Source of the DNA: Phlegmacium glaucopus
Taxonomy: Eukaryota > Basidiomycota > Agaricomycetes > Agaricales > Cortinariaceae
Direction: 5' to 3'
DNA: 64,000 bases
Assembly: GCA_015039465.1 (NCBI GenBank)
Contig: MU129986.1
Location: 124,001-188,000 of the forward strand
Part shown: piece after piece, positions 24,766-35,851 of the stretch
How positions within the stretch are numbered: position 1 is the first letter of the stretch
How the letters are laid out: every line of letters starts with the position of its first letter
Position numbers and translations under genes: made by a program
Notes under the pieces: model-generated
Told to the model about the DNA's origin: nothing
What the model saw: only the letters and a program-made list of their open reading frames with translations
Database searches by the model: none

Positions 24766-27715
24766 ATGTCAAATTCAGTTCGTAATTCTGCAGCAAGAAG
24801 TCCTTTGGCATCCGCAACTCCCACTTCCACTAACGGTGCCCAGCCAAGAGCAGGTGCTTTGGTGCCGACGAATACTGTTACCACGGGGGATGGACTGACG
24901 GTTCGCACACGGATTGACCCAACTCTTACCGTGGATGATGTTGTCAAACAACTGTGTCTCAGTCTGAAGATTAAGGACCCCCCGTCGCATTTTGCGCTGA
25001 GAGATGAGACAGATGAGCTAGTAACTAATGATAATCTAAGGAAGAAGATCAAGAACAAAGTCAATCTCAAGTGGGTCACTGCAGCTTTACGTGCCTAGGA
25101 GATTGATAGACGTGGTTTGCTTAGACTCGTCAATGCACCGGCTCGTGAAGCCAAAGAAACCGCAGAAAAACTCAGCAATCGAAATGACAAGAACATCAAA
25201 TTAACACTATTTTCCTTGCAAAAGTTCATACGTGTATGTTGCGTATTCCCAGCTATGTTGACCAATCTAAGTTATACAATATCATACAGGAAGAACAATT
25301 CGCTCAAGAATTTCTTAACCATGAAGGCTTGACTGAACTGGTGGATGTCATATTTAAGTCTACAGGCAATACACTTGCAGTGCGTATAGCTGTCGACTAT
25401 TATCTTACCTTTTAATTTTAATTGGCAGACAACAGTACGCCCTTACAGCAATGCAAAATCTTATGGAACTCGAATACGGTTGGGATAAACTCGGCGATGG
25501 TTTCATTCTCAGGATTGTGCAAATTCTATCATCCCCGCAGTCTTTGATCAACGTTTGTCGCCCTGCCACTGCCATTCTCAAAAAGCTTGTCGAAGCAGAC
25601 CCCGCTAGTGCCCCGGGGCCGCAATTAACCAGTTTAAGTCGGAACCCGCCTAGTGCACTGTCGAATTCAATTTACCGCTATGGCTTCCAAGTAGTGTTTG
25701 AGCAGATGAGAAAAGAGCGAGGGTTGTTAGAAACAGTGGTAAACCGTCTGGGTAGCGCTGATACAGCTATGGCACAATACAGGTGTGGGTCGCAGTTGGC
25801 CATTACCCGCTTAACACTGACTGATTTTATTACACAACAGCATGATGCTCATTAACTCGTTGCTTTCTCACGCAAGTGACGCTCGATGGGAGGAATTCAT
25901 CTCGGATCTCGAGAGGCTCAATGTTCGAAAGGCCGTTGTTGTGGGTCTCCTAAATGAATTAAATTATTACGAGATCTAATTGTCATTATAGCGGCTTATG
26001 TCTCTTCACACCATCGAGGACTTGACGTCGTGCATTTTGGATTTCCAAGCAAATATTATTCGCGTCACGTACCGCAAGAAGACAACATTCGTTGATCCCG
26101 ATATCGAAGAGGCTCATGCTGCTGCCTTGACGGTTATCTGGGCGTGCAGTAAACTCGAAGAAGAAATTGATGCAAATGGCCAACCTCTGAAGTGGCGCAA
26201 GCTTGGATTTGATACTGAAGATATTGTTCAGGAATTCAGCGAAGTGGGGGTTCTGGGCCTAGAGTGTCTGGTAAGCACTAGTCAAACATGACAGCGGAAG
26301 TTCTGACGATTCTTCTTCTATGTTTTAGAAAAGGTTTGTGGAGAGTGATCCAGACTTCTCCAAGGTGAGTGCAGTTCTACTCTTCTAAGTACTTGGTCTA
26401 AATCAACTTTAACAGGTTATTCTCGAGCAGCTAAGTCGGGGTGAAGAACGAAGATGCCCGATAGCGAAGGCGTCTAATGAAGTTGTTGAAATACTTTCAG
26501 AGCATTGGGCCATTTTTGCGCCAGGCTGTATGTTATTCTGTGATACTTGCTGGTAAATAATTAACGTCTTCATTGATAGATTCTACATCCACCACATTCC
26601 AGCCATTCTTCCTAGATTTCCATAAGGTACATTCCCTCGCCACCCATTTTTTCATCCGCATGTGGAGTGAAAGCGGCGCCACATTTGGAGATTTCACTCG
26701 TGTTGTTGCGCTCGTTCGTAGCCAGTATGTGTTTTGGCTACTTATTTTAACTTAGCTAATTCTTTACTTCAAAGAGTCAAAGTTGCGCTACGACGAGAAA
26801 ATGTTCGTCCCTGGCACGAGGTAGAACAAGATTTCATTGAGTGCGAGTATCGGGCTGTGAGGGATCGACAAATGAAGGAACTTGAGCTCGAAGACGATCT
26901 ACTGAGCAAGATACCTGTTCGGTAAGTTATCATGGTTGACATGTTCTTGTGCTCATGCCATCGTCTAGAAACCTTCGTGCCAAGCTCTACAAAGAGTCAT
27001 ATGAATTTGTGAAACAGCAAAGGATCCAGTGCTTATTACAAGGGGCATGGTTCATCAACGCTACTCCTCAATCTTCACTTCGCGAAGCTAGTCGAAGACC
27101 AAGCCGACCGTGGAGATTTATGAGACTAGTGAGTTTGTAATTTTATGCATGGGCTTTTTGCTCATTGAATCATCTCACAAGGACGCCGGAATGAAATACC
27201 TGCATTACGTTGACAGTACAGCCAAGTTTGCTGTCCGCAATGGTCTAGAGGATTTGCCTGAAAGGATCGACATCTCAATGATAAGTGAGATTGCGACGGG
27301 TACCTGTGCCCCACCTCAGAATTCATTACGAGACCAAGGCGATCTTCCACCATCCTCTGCGCATGTCCCATCTCCGCTGTCTTTTTCTTTACTGAGTACA
27401 CACGAGGGCTCACTAGCGGATCAAATTGCGCCTGATCAGTCCCGATGGGCTGATTGGACAGATGGACTCAACATGTTGAGGAGAGATGGGGGCCATGTTG
27501 CGTCCAAGGAGACTGCTGGTTTTGTCCAAGCCCTCACAGAAATCGGTCTGAAGATCAAATTGCTTGGTATGCGTTTTCTGCTCAATGATTCATGTACTAT
27601 TCACTCATGGCGTGCAGATTTATCAGGAGAAATGGTAGAAATACCAAGTGGATTAGTACCTGGTCCTCCGCCTATGAACAATGACTTCTTCTTTTCCGAA
27701 GTGGTATATCCGTAG
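24766..27715 (+). CDS. ELMO/CED-12 family protein with PH domain
   Basis: ELMO proteins scaffold DOCK-type GEFs that activate Rac/Cdc42 GTPases. The N-terminus has a Ras-binding-like segment (TVRTRIDPTLTVDDVVKQLC), then armadillo-like helices (KLTLFSLQKFIR, FLNHEGLTELVDVIF, MQNLMELEYGWDKLG). Around 26.0-26.3 kb comes DFQANIIRVTYRKKT, then an ELMO-type core; at 27.0-27.2 kb a PH domain with QGAWFINATP and PRPWRFMRL-like end of its first half, then MKYLHYVDSTAKFAV. The C-terminus, IPSGLVPGPPPMNNDFFF, is a proline-rich tail placed as the DOCK-SH3-binding PxxP tail of animal ELMO. About ten exons; first junction NLK/LVNAPAREA is in phase. It ends at TAG 27713-27715. The role in fungi is likely polarity or cytoskeleton control with a DOCK partner, by inference. 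Confidence 0.88.
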
Positions 27716-28050
27716 CTTTCTTCATCCTTTTCGTGTAATACCAAGAACAATGGTCGATGTATGTAACTGAAGTTCATAGTTGTTATGCAAGTAATTATGC
27801 CAAGACGTAGTGGGATGTCTAAAATAAATGCAGTTGATGCAGAATATGTGTATGTATGCGACGTGTTCGAGGGTCGTAATGCAATGATGACGCTCGTAAT
27901 ATGTGAATGAGAAAGGGGTACCCAGAACCATGGCTAACAAGACGCGACGGGGGTTGAACCTGCCGGAACGGGGTTGAACCCGAATGTCAATAGACAACAG
28001 ATGAGTAGAGATCAATCGGTATATAATAAAATGAGTGTAGTGGGCGAGGT
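27716..28050. other. Convergent intergenic region
   Basis: 335 bp between the ELMO and MET13 stop codons; both 3' UTRs must lie here. The only pattern is a short imperfect direct repeat, GGGGTTGAACC-type, around 27950-27980. Confidence 0.55.
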
Positions 28051-30262
28051 CTAGTGACCGTTGACAGCCATAGCTTTAGTTTTAGGATTTGTAACCAGAT
28101 ATTCAGCGCCGGCTTTCAAGAAAGGCTTGAAAATGGCCTCAGAATCGTGGAAATCGTTGTGAACAACGTTGACCAGGAAAGATGTATCCATGATCTCTGT
28201 GATGAGCTTGTTTGATGGCGAATCAGGTTCGTATAGCTTAGCCCATTGTTGGCCAAGTTCAAAGGCCTCGTCCTGAAATAAGATTGATCAACATACAACG
28301 TGATAAATAGAGCTAGGATTGTGAAGTGTAACTGACCTTCCAAGCCATGAAGCTCACTGCTTCGACGATAGTAGGCTGGATAATTTCTTTTCCTGGAAAA
28401 ACTCCCCAAGTCACAGCGTTGGGTCCTTCAGAATGAGTATTTGTTCTGAGATCTCCCCGTTTGTTGATCACATAGTAGGTGATATTGCTATCCCGCTCAA
28501 TCTGGGTCAATAGGAGATCCAGAAGGGTCGGGTTGACGAAGAATTCGAGATAAGCCTGATGAATGACGATGAGTTCAATCCATTACCAATAGTCAAGCAA
28601 ACAAACTTTTTGGTAGACATAACCGTTACTTGGGCCCCAGCCAAACACCTTGTCGTCGCTTCTCGCACCGTTTACTGCAGGTTGAGAATTGATTGTCAGA
28701 AACCCGAGCTCGTTTACCTGGGCTAGCTGCTTGGAGATGACTGAAGTTTCAACTGATGGCAGCTGATCCGACCAAGGAAGGGCAGCCAACTGCCTTATAC
28801 AGAACCGAGAAAACAAAGATGCAACGTCGGCAAAGGTTGCTGGATGACCCCATAGATTCAGAGCATTCTCTTTCTAATGAGCGCAAAGGCCGATATTAGG
28901 ATAGGTTTAGGAGGGATATTTATCGGCTCACTGTTTGTTTGATCCATACACCATAACCATCAAGTTCACCATATGCGGGACTACGTGAGTCACCGAAACG
29001 TCCATTGGGATATTCATCCCAATTTTCTGTGCGAGAGATATAAGATTTAGTTCTGTTGGCCCAGAAAATAGGCCGAATGGTTTCCAGGCGTCTGCTGGGA
29101 GTGAGAGACTAAAAAACAAAATTAACACATATTTACATATGTATCATGGAAGAAGAGCATACTTGTCTCCAAGGTAGCGGCTTGATAGTCTCGATTCTGG
29201 GAACGAGGTTTAACTCTTCGAGCAACATCTTGGTACCTTTCTCCAAGTTCATGGTATAGAAATGCAGACCACGAATGCCGATATCCTCCTTCAGAATACG
29301 TCGGCACATATCAGCCACAAGCTTGGTACCAAGCTCTCGGACTTTTTCATCGTCATTCTTTACGGGCTCTAGCACGTCGAGGATGAATTGAGGAATCGAT
29401 ATTTGGGCCAAGCTAGTCGCGCGTTGGAAGCCGTTCCATGTTTGGATGGGAGCAATTCCAGGTACGATTGGGATTGTAATGCCCGCCTCACGAATGGCCT
29501 TGGCCCATGAAATGAAAAGCTCAACATCGTAAAACATCTGAGTGAAGATGAAATTGGCGCCACGATCAATTTTCTCCTTCAGCCATCTAAACTCATTGTC
29601 ACGTTGGTCTGGAGGGAGCGTCATGTGTTGGGGAAATCCCGCGACTGCGATGTCAAAGTAGTCTCCGTGTTGGCCTCGAATATGTTTGACTAGATCGATG
29701 CCATGGACAAAACCACCTTCAACAGATTCCCATTGTTCCTTCCCCGTAGGGGGGTCGCCTCGCAGTGCAAGGACATTCCTACAGCCGTGCTGCTTTGCTT
29801 CCTATAAAGACGATGATGTCCTTAGTTGAGAGAACTAGTTATATTGAGAATTGAACCGACCTCTAAGGCAATGTCGACCTTTTCCTTAGGCATGTTGGTG
29901 CAAGTTAAATGCATACATGTCTCTATGCCTATCAGACTTTGACATGTCTTGACCATTTCAGAAGTCAAGTCAGATGTTCTACCGCCCGCATTCCTGTGGA
30001 AAGAAAACATGAGGTGGATCTCATCACTACTGATGAACTCCAGTACCATGTAATATCAATGAATTCAGGCCCAAGGGCTCGCATGCGCTCTATACGATCT
30101 AAAAGATTTTGCAGACCCTAGAAATTGTAACGATTAAGGATCCAGGCTGGAGATTGTAGATTGGGGATATTTCACCTGTGCAGTTCGAGGAGGAAAATAC
30201 TCGAATGACCACCAAATTTTATCATCCTTAGCGGATTGCTGAATTTTCTGAGATATTTTCAT
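28051..30262 (-). CDS. MET13: Methylenetetrahydrofolate reductase, Met13 type
   Basis: Reduces 5,10-methylene-THF to 5-methyl-THF, the methyl donor for methionine synthesis, in the cytosol with FAD and NAD(P)H. From ATG at 30262: [121 protein letters not shown]: the complete catalytic TIM barrel. The linker gives [20 protein letters not shown] and [18 protein letters not shown]. The regulatory domain has [20 protein letters not shown] with [12 protein letters not shown] after it and [20 protein letters not shown]. It stops at 28051-28053. FIDITWNAGG and the LTCTNMP context are closer to yeast Met13 than Met12. About eight introns. Secure. Confidence 0.95.
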
Positions 30263-31423
30263 GTGTGTCTAATATATACGGTTTCAATGTTGAGCAAGAG
30301 AAATGGGTATGTTGAAGTTGGAGTTGAAGAAATATCAAAATCGAATCATCAGCCCAAAATCTGTCCATTTTTAGGATATTCCTCCACCGAGGTCAGAATC
30401 CGGACAGGATTTGAGATTTTACCTCCGACTGGGGTAAATCCGGACAAGAATGGCCGAATGTGCCCAGAATCCGGATAAGCTTGAGTGTACGAATGACTGA
30501 CAATACTTGATAAGCCGCTGCCTTCTTTGACTCCTTCTTTCTTTTCTGTAATGTCATTCGTTCTGTTTGTGAGGCGACTTCAAGCTTTCAAACCAAGCTA
30601 CTGGCACCTTCAACACAATTCCTTTGTCTACTTGATTCCAAGATCTCTGAGCCTCAAGCTCAAGTACTGTCTACCGAACTTTCACAGCAGGACCTGTAGG
30701 GTGGGGCACAATTCAGGGCTGCTATCAAATTGTTTCGAAAGTGGAGCGGAAATCTTGAAAGGAGGTTTACACGTAGACCATAGGAAACGCTCATTCTAGG
30801 CCAAAAATGTGAGTCTTTCGAGCCCTGATCTACCGATGCGGACAAAATTGGGCCGAAAAATAATAGCTATGTCAACGATCCGGACATTTTTTTTGGGAAC
30901 CTAGGTGCAATCTGGTGCAATCCGGACAAGAATCGCACTGAATCGCAACACCCTGTTCCTGGATGCCTGTAAGAGGACTTTATTGAACTACTTGCTAAAA
31001 ATGCATAAACAAGATGGACGAGGGACACAACGCATGTTCAAAAAACAACACCAGCGACGGTAATTGTAGAACATCACACGAGGTACCCGAACTACCCAAT
31101 AATGCTCTTGCCATTTTTCATGTCCCCAAAAGCTGGCAAAAATAGAAGCAATAGTGGCAACAAATTGTAAAGAGGCAAGTGGATAGCGTCGTTTCGTTGA
31201 GTCAAGATGCAAAACTGCCAGAGTATGAACTCGGGTGACTATAGCATCCCTATAGCATCATGGATGAGGGCTTCAATTTAGCGGATCAATATATTCACGT
31301 GCCTACCTATCAATAGCTAAGTGCTTGTCCATATTTGGCCCAAGTTCAAATTCTTGCATCCATTGGCATCCGTAGCCAACTCTGCGGCCACAGTCCTTCA
31401 TATCACCTTCATTTATTATAGAA
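30263..31423. other. Divergent intergenic region with scattered repeats
   Basis: 1.16 kb between divergent genes. It carries five copies of a TCCGGA-centred sequence (listed separately) and short open frames with no family support. Promoters of MET13 and of the gene at 31424 should lie at its two ends. Confidence 0.5.
30397..30933. repeat. Cluster of AATCCGGACA-type repeats
   Basis: Five related sequences in 537 bp: AATCCGGACAGGAT at 30397, AATCCGGACAAGAAT at 30437-30451, GAATCCGGATAAG at 30467, ATCCGGACAT at 30878 and AATCCGGACAAGAAT again at 30919-30933. The second and last are identical over 15 bp and in the same orientation. The core TCCGGA is palindromic. I see no terminal inverted repeat or transposase, so this may be a regulatory array or a degraded element. 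Confidence 0.6.
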
Positions 31424-33512
31424 ATGAACCTACTGAAACGTCTATTTTCAATTGGTAGCAAGAAAAACAAGAAAAAACGAACCCAGATTGTCCATAATGT
31501 CCCATTACCAGAACACGGTTGGTCGGGATTGCAAGCAAATGACGATCAGGAACATGAAGCTGCCGTAGGGCGACTTTTACGATCTTCATCAGCACGATAC
31601 GCTGAAACCCCGGAACTATATTATGCCACCCTCCCGCCGCTGCGTAAGGAGTTACATTATTGCATTTGAAATAATGAAATAGCTCATCTTTTTAATAGCC
31701 CATCCCATCAACAAAGTCATCCAAACGCCAGCATCATCGACTGTTAGTCTTGCCAGCACATCACTAAATCAACGCGGAACCTACAACGTTACAGTTCACA
31801 AACGCAGGAGACATGCTTCCACCGAATTTCCCCATGCGAACCGCGACCTCGACGAACAGCAAAAGACGCCAAAACAAGCTTGCGTATCTCTACTTCCGGT
31901 GGAAGATAGCCGGGTGCTTAGACTGCGTTCAGATCCATCCGTGGCTAGTCTGCTTGATTTATATGATGAACATGGCAAATTATCCTCCGATGCTTTCTCA
32001 AACAGTCCTCCAAAATCATCCGTCAAGGAGGGACGGGCACAATGTCGTCGCAATGGATCGACGTTGCGTCAACTTCTTGGAGCGCCTAGCTTGAGCTCCC
32101 GACACGAGAATGATAGCGGTAGCGAGGGAGGCGATATCTCATGGGCCGAAAGGTTCCTAGCGTACGTTAGCCCTCCTTTTATTCTAATCTATTGGCAATG
32201 GAGGCACCAGCTCATCCGATTTCTTGATAGTGAAACAGAGAGTGCCTCGTCTGTTTCTTCCTTTGGCTTACCCACGCTCGACACCCCCCAAGGTGAACGT
32301 GATATTTCGTTCAACACTGACGGAGATTTGTCTGGGAACGCCCCTGAAAATCCTGCCATATCGTCCATGGAAGTCGAGCTCAGTATGACGACCGACATCG
32401 TGCATGACTTGGAAGACCTGAACAAGAACCATCCTTACATGAACAGCAATCCTGGTACTCCACAACGAGCGTCACAGATCTTTGGATTCTTGACTCGTGG
32501 AAAGCAGTCGAAACCCGTAGAAGAAATTGAAAGGTCCCTTCCTGAGCTACCGAGTACTTTCAGTTCTCCTTCGGACGAGAATGTCTCCCATGATAAATTC
32601 GAATCCCATTTCTCTGACAACTCATCTGACTTCACGTCTACCACTTCACGATTTTCTGCAATGCCTACATCCCTCTCTGACGATACCTCACGTGTGCCAC
32701 GCGCTCGATTCAGCCTGATTACACATCCTCCCTTTTCATTTGGCAGACCGGCTTCACAAGAATTGCGGTCTACATTTTCAGATGACAGTCATGACCCTAA
32801 TATTTCTTCCAACTTAGCCCAGGGCCATACCTTGGATGCCGAAACAACCTTCAACCATGCGTCGGCTTTCTCCAAACAAAATGACATAAAAGTCATCATG
32901 GATGGTCCAACTAAGGTTATAGTCACTGCACCTACGCCATCTGCAAACCACGAAGCTACTTCTCGTATTCCCAGAGGTCCTCGGGCATTTCCCCGACGCT
33001 CATCCAGCAGTATTAAGCGCAGGCGATCTGCACTAGTAGAACTTTCCAATTCTACTTCGCCATCGACAGTAGACCCTTTTACTGCAATCCCTTCCAGACG
33101 CAGAGCGCAAACACACCATCGAAGTAGCTCCCAAAACTCAGCAGTCTCCGTCTCTCGTAAGAATTGGGATAGACCTACAGATTATATCTCCAAACCCACC
33201 AAACTGGTTAGCACTGCGCCTCAGCAGAAGGAGAATCAGCTTAGTCTCTCAGTCCGACGGGAGATACCCGCGACGCCACTTCGTTCCAAAACGACCTCCG
33301 GCTCTCATTCTCTATTCCGGTCTGTTGTTCACCAAGGGATGTTCCAACCTCCAGTAGGTATGACGCCCTCACCTGCGTCTTCTTCTGAAATGTCACCCGT
33401 TGGCAGGCAAATGATGATGGACGTCAGACAACAAAGGTTGAAAGCAAGGGAGGCAGACCGAGAAAAGTCTGGGAAGAGATTTGGAACTGAGCGCAATGGG
33501 TTGAGGATATGA
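31424..33512 (+). CDS. Hypothetical disordered protein with KEN box, 677 aa
   Basis: Exon 1 is 31424-31643 and exon 2 31699-33512; the junction PLPP-L/PHPINKV is in phase. A second, in-frame 69-nt intron (32162-32230, donor GTACGTTAG, acceptor GATAG) would remove a hydrophobic segment YVSPPFILIYWQW that fits badly with its surroundings, leaving 654 aa. The N-terminus is basic (MNLLKRLFSIGSKKNKKKR). The rest is Ser/Thr/Pro-rich and probably disordered. It contains QQKENQLSL, a KEN box, and RxxL sequences such as RRSALVEL, both types of APC/C degron, and ends with a charged helix (MMMDVRQQRLKAREADREK). No domain recognised. CDC27 follows codirectionally after 242 bp. Confidence 0.75.
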
Positions 33513-33754
33513 AAAAGGACGACTATACCCAATCCCCCCAGCAGCCAGTGTTTTATTTGTAGTCAGTCACATTATTTAACATACGTTCAAGCTTTGTTTC
33601 TTTGTTGCTTTGTTGCTATCATGTTCATGTCATGTTAATCATGTTTTCTTGTTTCATACATTTCATTGTCACGAACGCGTGACGGGATTTTCTCGTGATT
33701 TGATGTTATGGCGTGACAAAACAAAAACGTCATTTGCGACTTCCACGATTCCTT

Positions 33755-35745
33755 ATGTCTACTCAGAGTATTTCTGACTACCTCACCAAGCAAATTTTTA
33801 TTGATCGAAATATTGTATGTTCTCTATTCTTTAGAACTGCCAGATATACTGACCTATGCCCTGTAGGTGACATATCGCTCATTGAGTCGACACTTTGCAA
33901 TACACGTCAATATTGCGAAAAAGCGAGTCTGAATCGTCATTAGAGGCTTTCATATCTTATCCTGACCTTTTTATGTACAGTGAGCTCGCGACTTATCACC
34001 ACGACGCGCCATATAAATCTCAAACATGTGCTGCCACGTACTTGTTGAGCGGGACTGTGCTCAGAAAATACCAGTATAAAGACATTAGTGATGACGATGT
34101 AGACATGGACGAGGGACCTGCGTCCACTCAGCAGGATGATGACGGTGGTGGTGACAATGTGCCACAAGTCCAAATCACAATTGTGAACGAGACAGAGTTG
34201 AAAGGTTCGTTGAATTTTCGCTCAAGGGGTAGTGCATTCTGACATTTTATGATAGCTGCGAAAGCTTCTTACGATAAAATCCATTCAATTCATGTGTACA
34301 GCTTATCACCATCGCCAATCCATGTATGACTTTTTGGTTTGGTTATTCGATACTTGGTTTTAATCGAGCCTTTTTTTTAGGATGCTGGTCTGGTGTGCGC
34401 CCCAACGGAATATGTCAGAAACACTGATAAAAATGCAGCAATTGATTTTGCTGGCAAGGTTGGTCGAGTGGTCGGCGCTGACATCAAGGTAAGCATTTAG
34501 CTCGTGTCAACCCATACAGCTGCTCATGAACCAGAAGATGAGAAACTTAAAGAAAGGCAAACAACCTGCGGTGCCGGTAGCTGGCCCATCCAGGTTAAAG
34601 CAACATCCAGTTCCGGAAACGAAACCATCTGTTAGGGAGTCCGCGCCTGTTATCGATAATCCAAAGCCCAAGGCAAGCGGGAAAATTGAGTTCTTCAAGG
34701 CGAAACCTAAGGAGATCAAAGAGATCAAAAAAGAGGAGCCTGCAAGGGAAGCTAAAAAGAAGATGTTTTTCACCAAGGCTCCGTCGCCTACGCCAAGTGT
34801 AGCAAATGAAGAAGTTGAATTGGAACCTCCGACGGTACGAAATAAGATCATATTGGTATTCCATTTCCTGATCTTGATTTCTTTCTTCAGAGAGGTATCA
34901 AGCGGAAATCATCAGTAGGATTGGAACCAAGAACAAGGACGCCTGAAAATCCAGCAGTTACAAATAACGTCAGAGTCAAAGGAAGGGTAGTACTATCCGA
35001 CGACGAATTGGAAACACCTGCTCCAGTCCCTAAAAGAACTTTGCGCCAAAAATCTAGAGTGATTTCGAGAGTTGAAAGCCCTGAACGTGAAATTGACCAA
35101 GCAGCCTTGGCTCTGATGGATATAGACGATGGTCTGCGTGTTGACCATATATCACTATTCATGTTCTCATTATTCCTTGACAGATCAAGTTGAGAAAGTC
35201 GTCCACGAGCTATCTACAAACGTGTCAACCACGAATGAAGATGAAAACGAGCAATTGGATGACGTCGAGATGGCCGATGGGACTACATCCGAACCCAAAA
35301 AGACTCGAAAGAAACGGGAGAAGAAAACAATTCCAGTTGGCAGCAATGGATTAAAGAAGAAAAAGGTGACAAAGACCAGGAAAATGATAGATAAGAATGG
35401 TTATATGCGTAAGTACTTGTTTTTTAACCATACGTTTCCCTCATGGTTGACCGTCGAATAGGTACCGAGGATTACTCTGACTGGGAATCCGTGGATGAAG
35501 AAGCTGAACCGGAGCCGCCTTCTAGACCGAAGGGCAAACGAAAAGCTGTGTCTGTTAAGAAAGAGGATGAAGACACAGACGTTCCTCCAGTGCTCACCGA
35601 CTCGAAGGACAATCTGATTGAAGCCCAACAAGTACCCCAGAATACCCCAGCTCCCGCAGCCAAAAAGAAACAGAGCAAGACAAGCGGGGCAAAGGCCAAG
35701 CCACAAAAAGGATTGCTGAATTTCTTCGGTCCCAAGAAGAGTTAA
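33755..35745 (+). CDS. cdc27: DNA polymerase delta subunit 3 (Cdc27/Pol32/POLD3)
   Basis: Accessory subunit that links polymerase delta to PCNA in the nucleus. From ATG at 33755: MSTQSISDYLTKQIFID then VTYRSLSRHFAIHVNIA and ATYHHDAPYKSQTCAATYLL, the winged-helix N-terminal domain that binds the B subunit. The long middle and C-terminal part is charged and Lys/Glu/Pro-rich (GKIEFFKAKPKEIKEIKKEE; acidic DYSDWESVDEEAEPEPP). It ends QKGLLNFFGPKKS, a canonical PCNA-interacting PIP box (Q-x-x-L-x-x-F-F). About eight exons. The second intron most simply uses a GC donor (see findings). The gene converges on the Nudix gene with 106 bp between stops. Confidence 0.9.
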
Positions 35746-35851
35746 GCTATGACCATGAGCAGTGGCGAATTTCCATTAAGAACGTCTATTGATGGCAAGT
35801 GTATCTTTAAGGAATATTTATACAAGTAATAGCGAAAGCATGAAAATGGAG

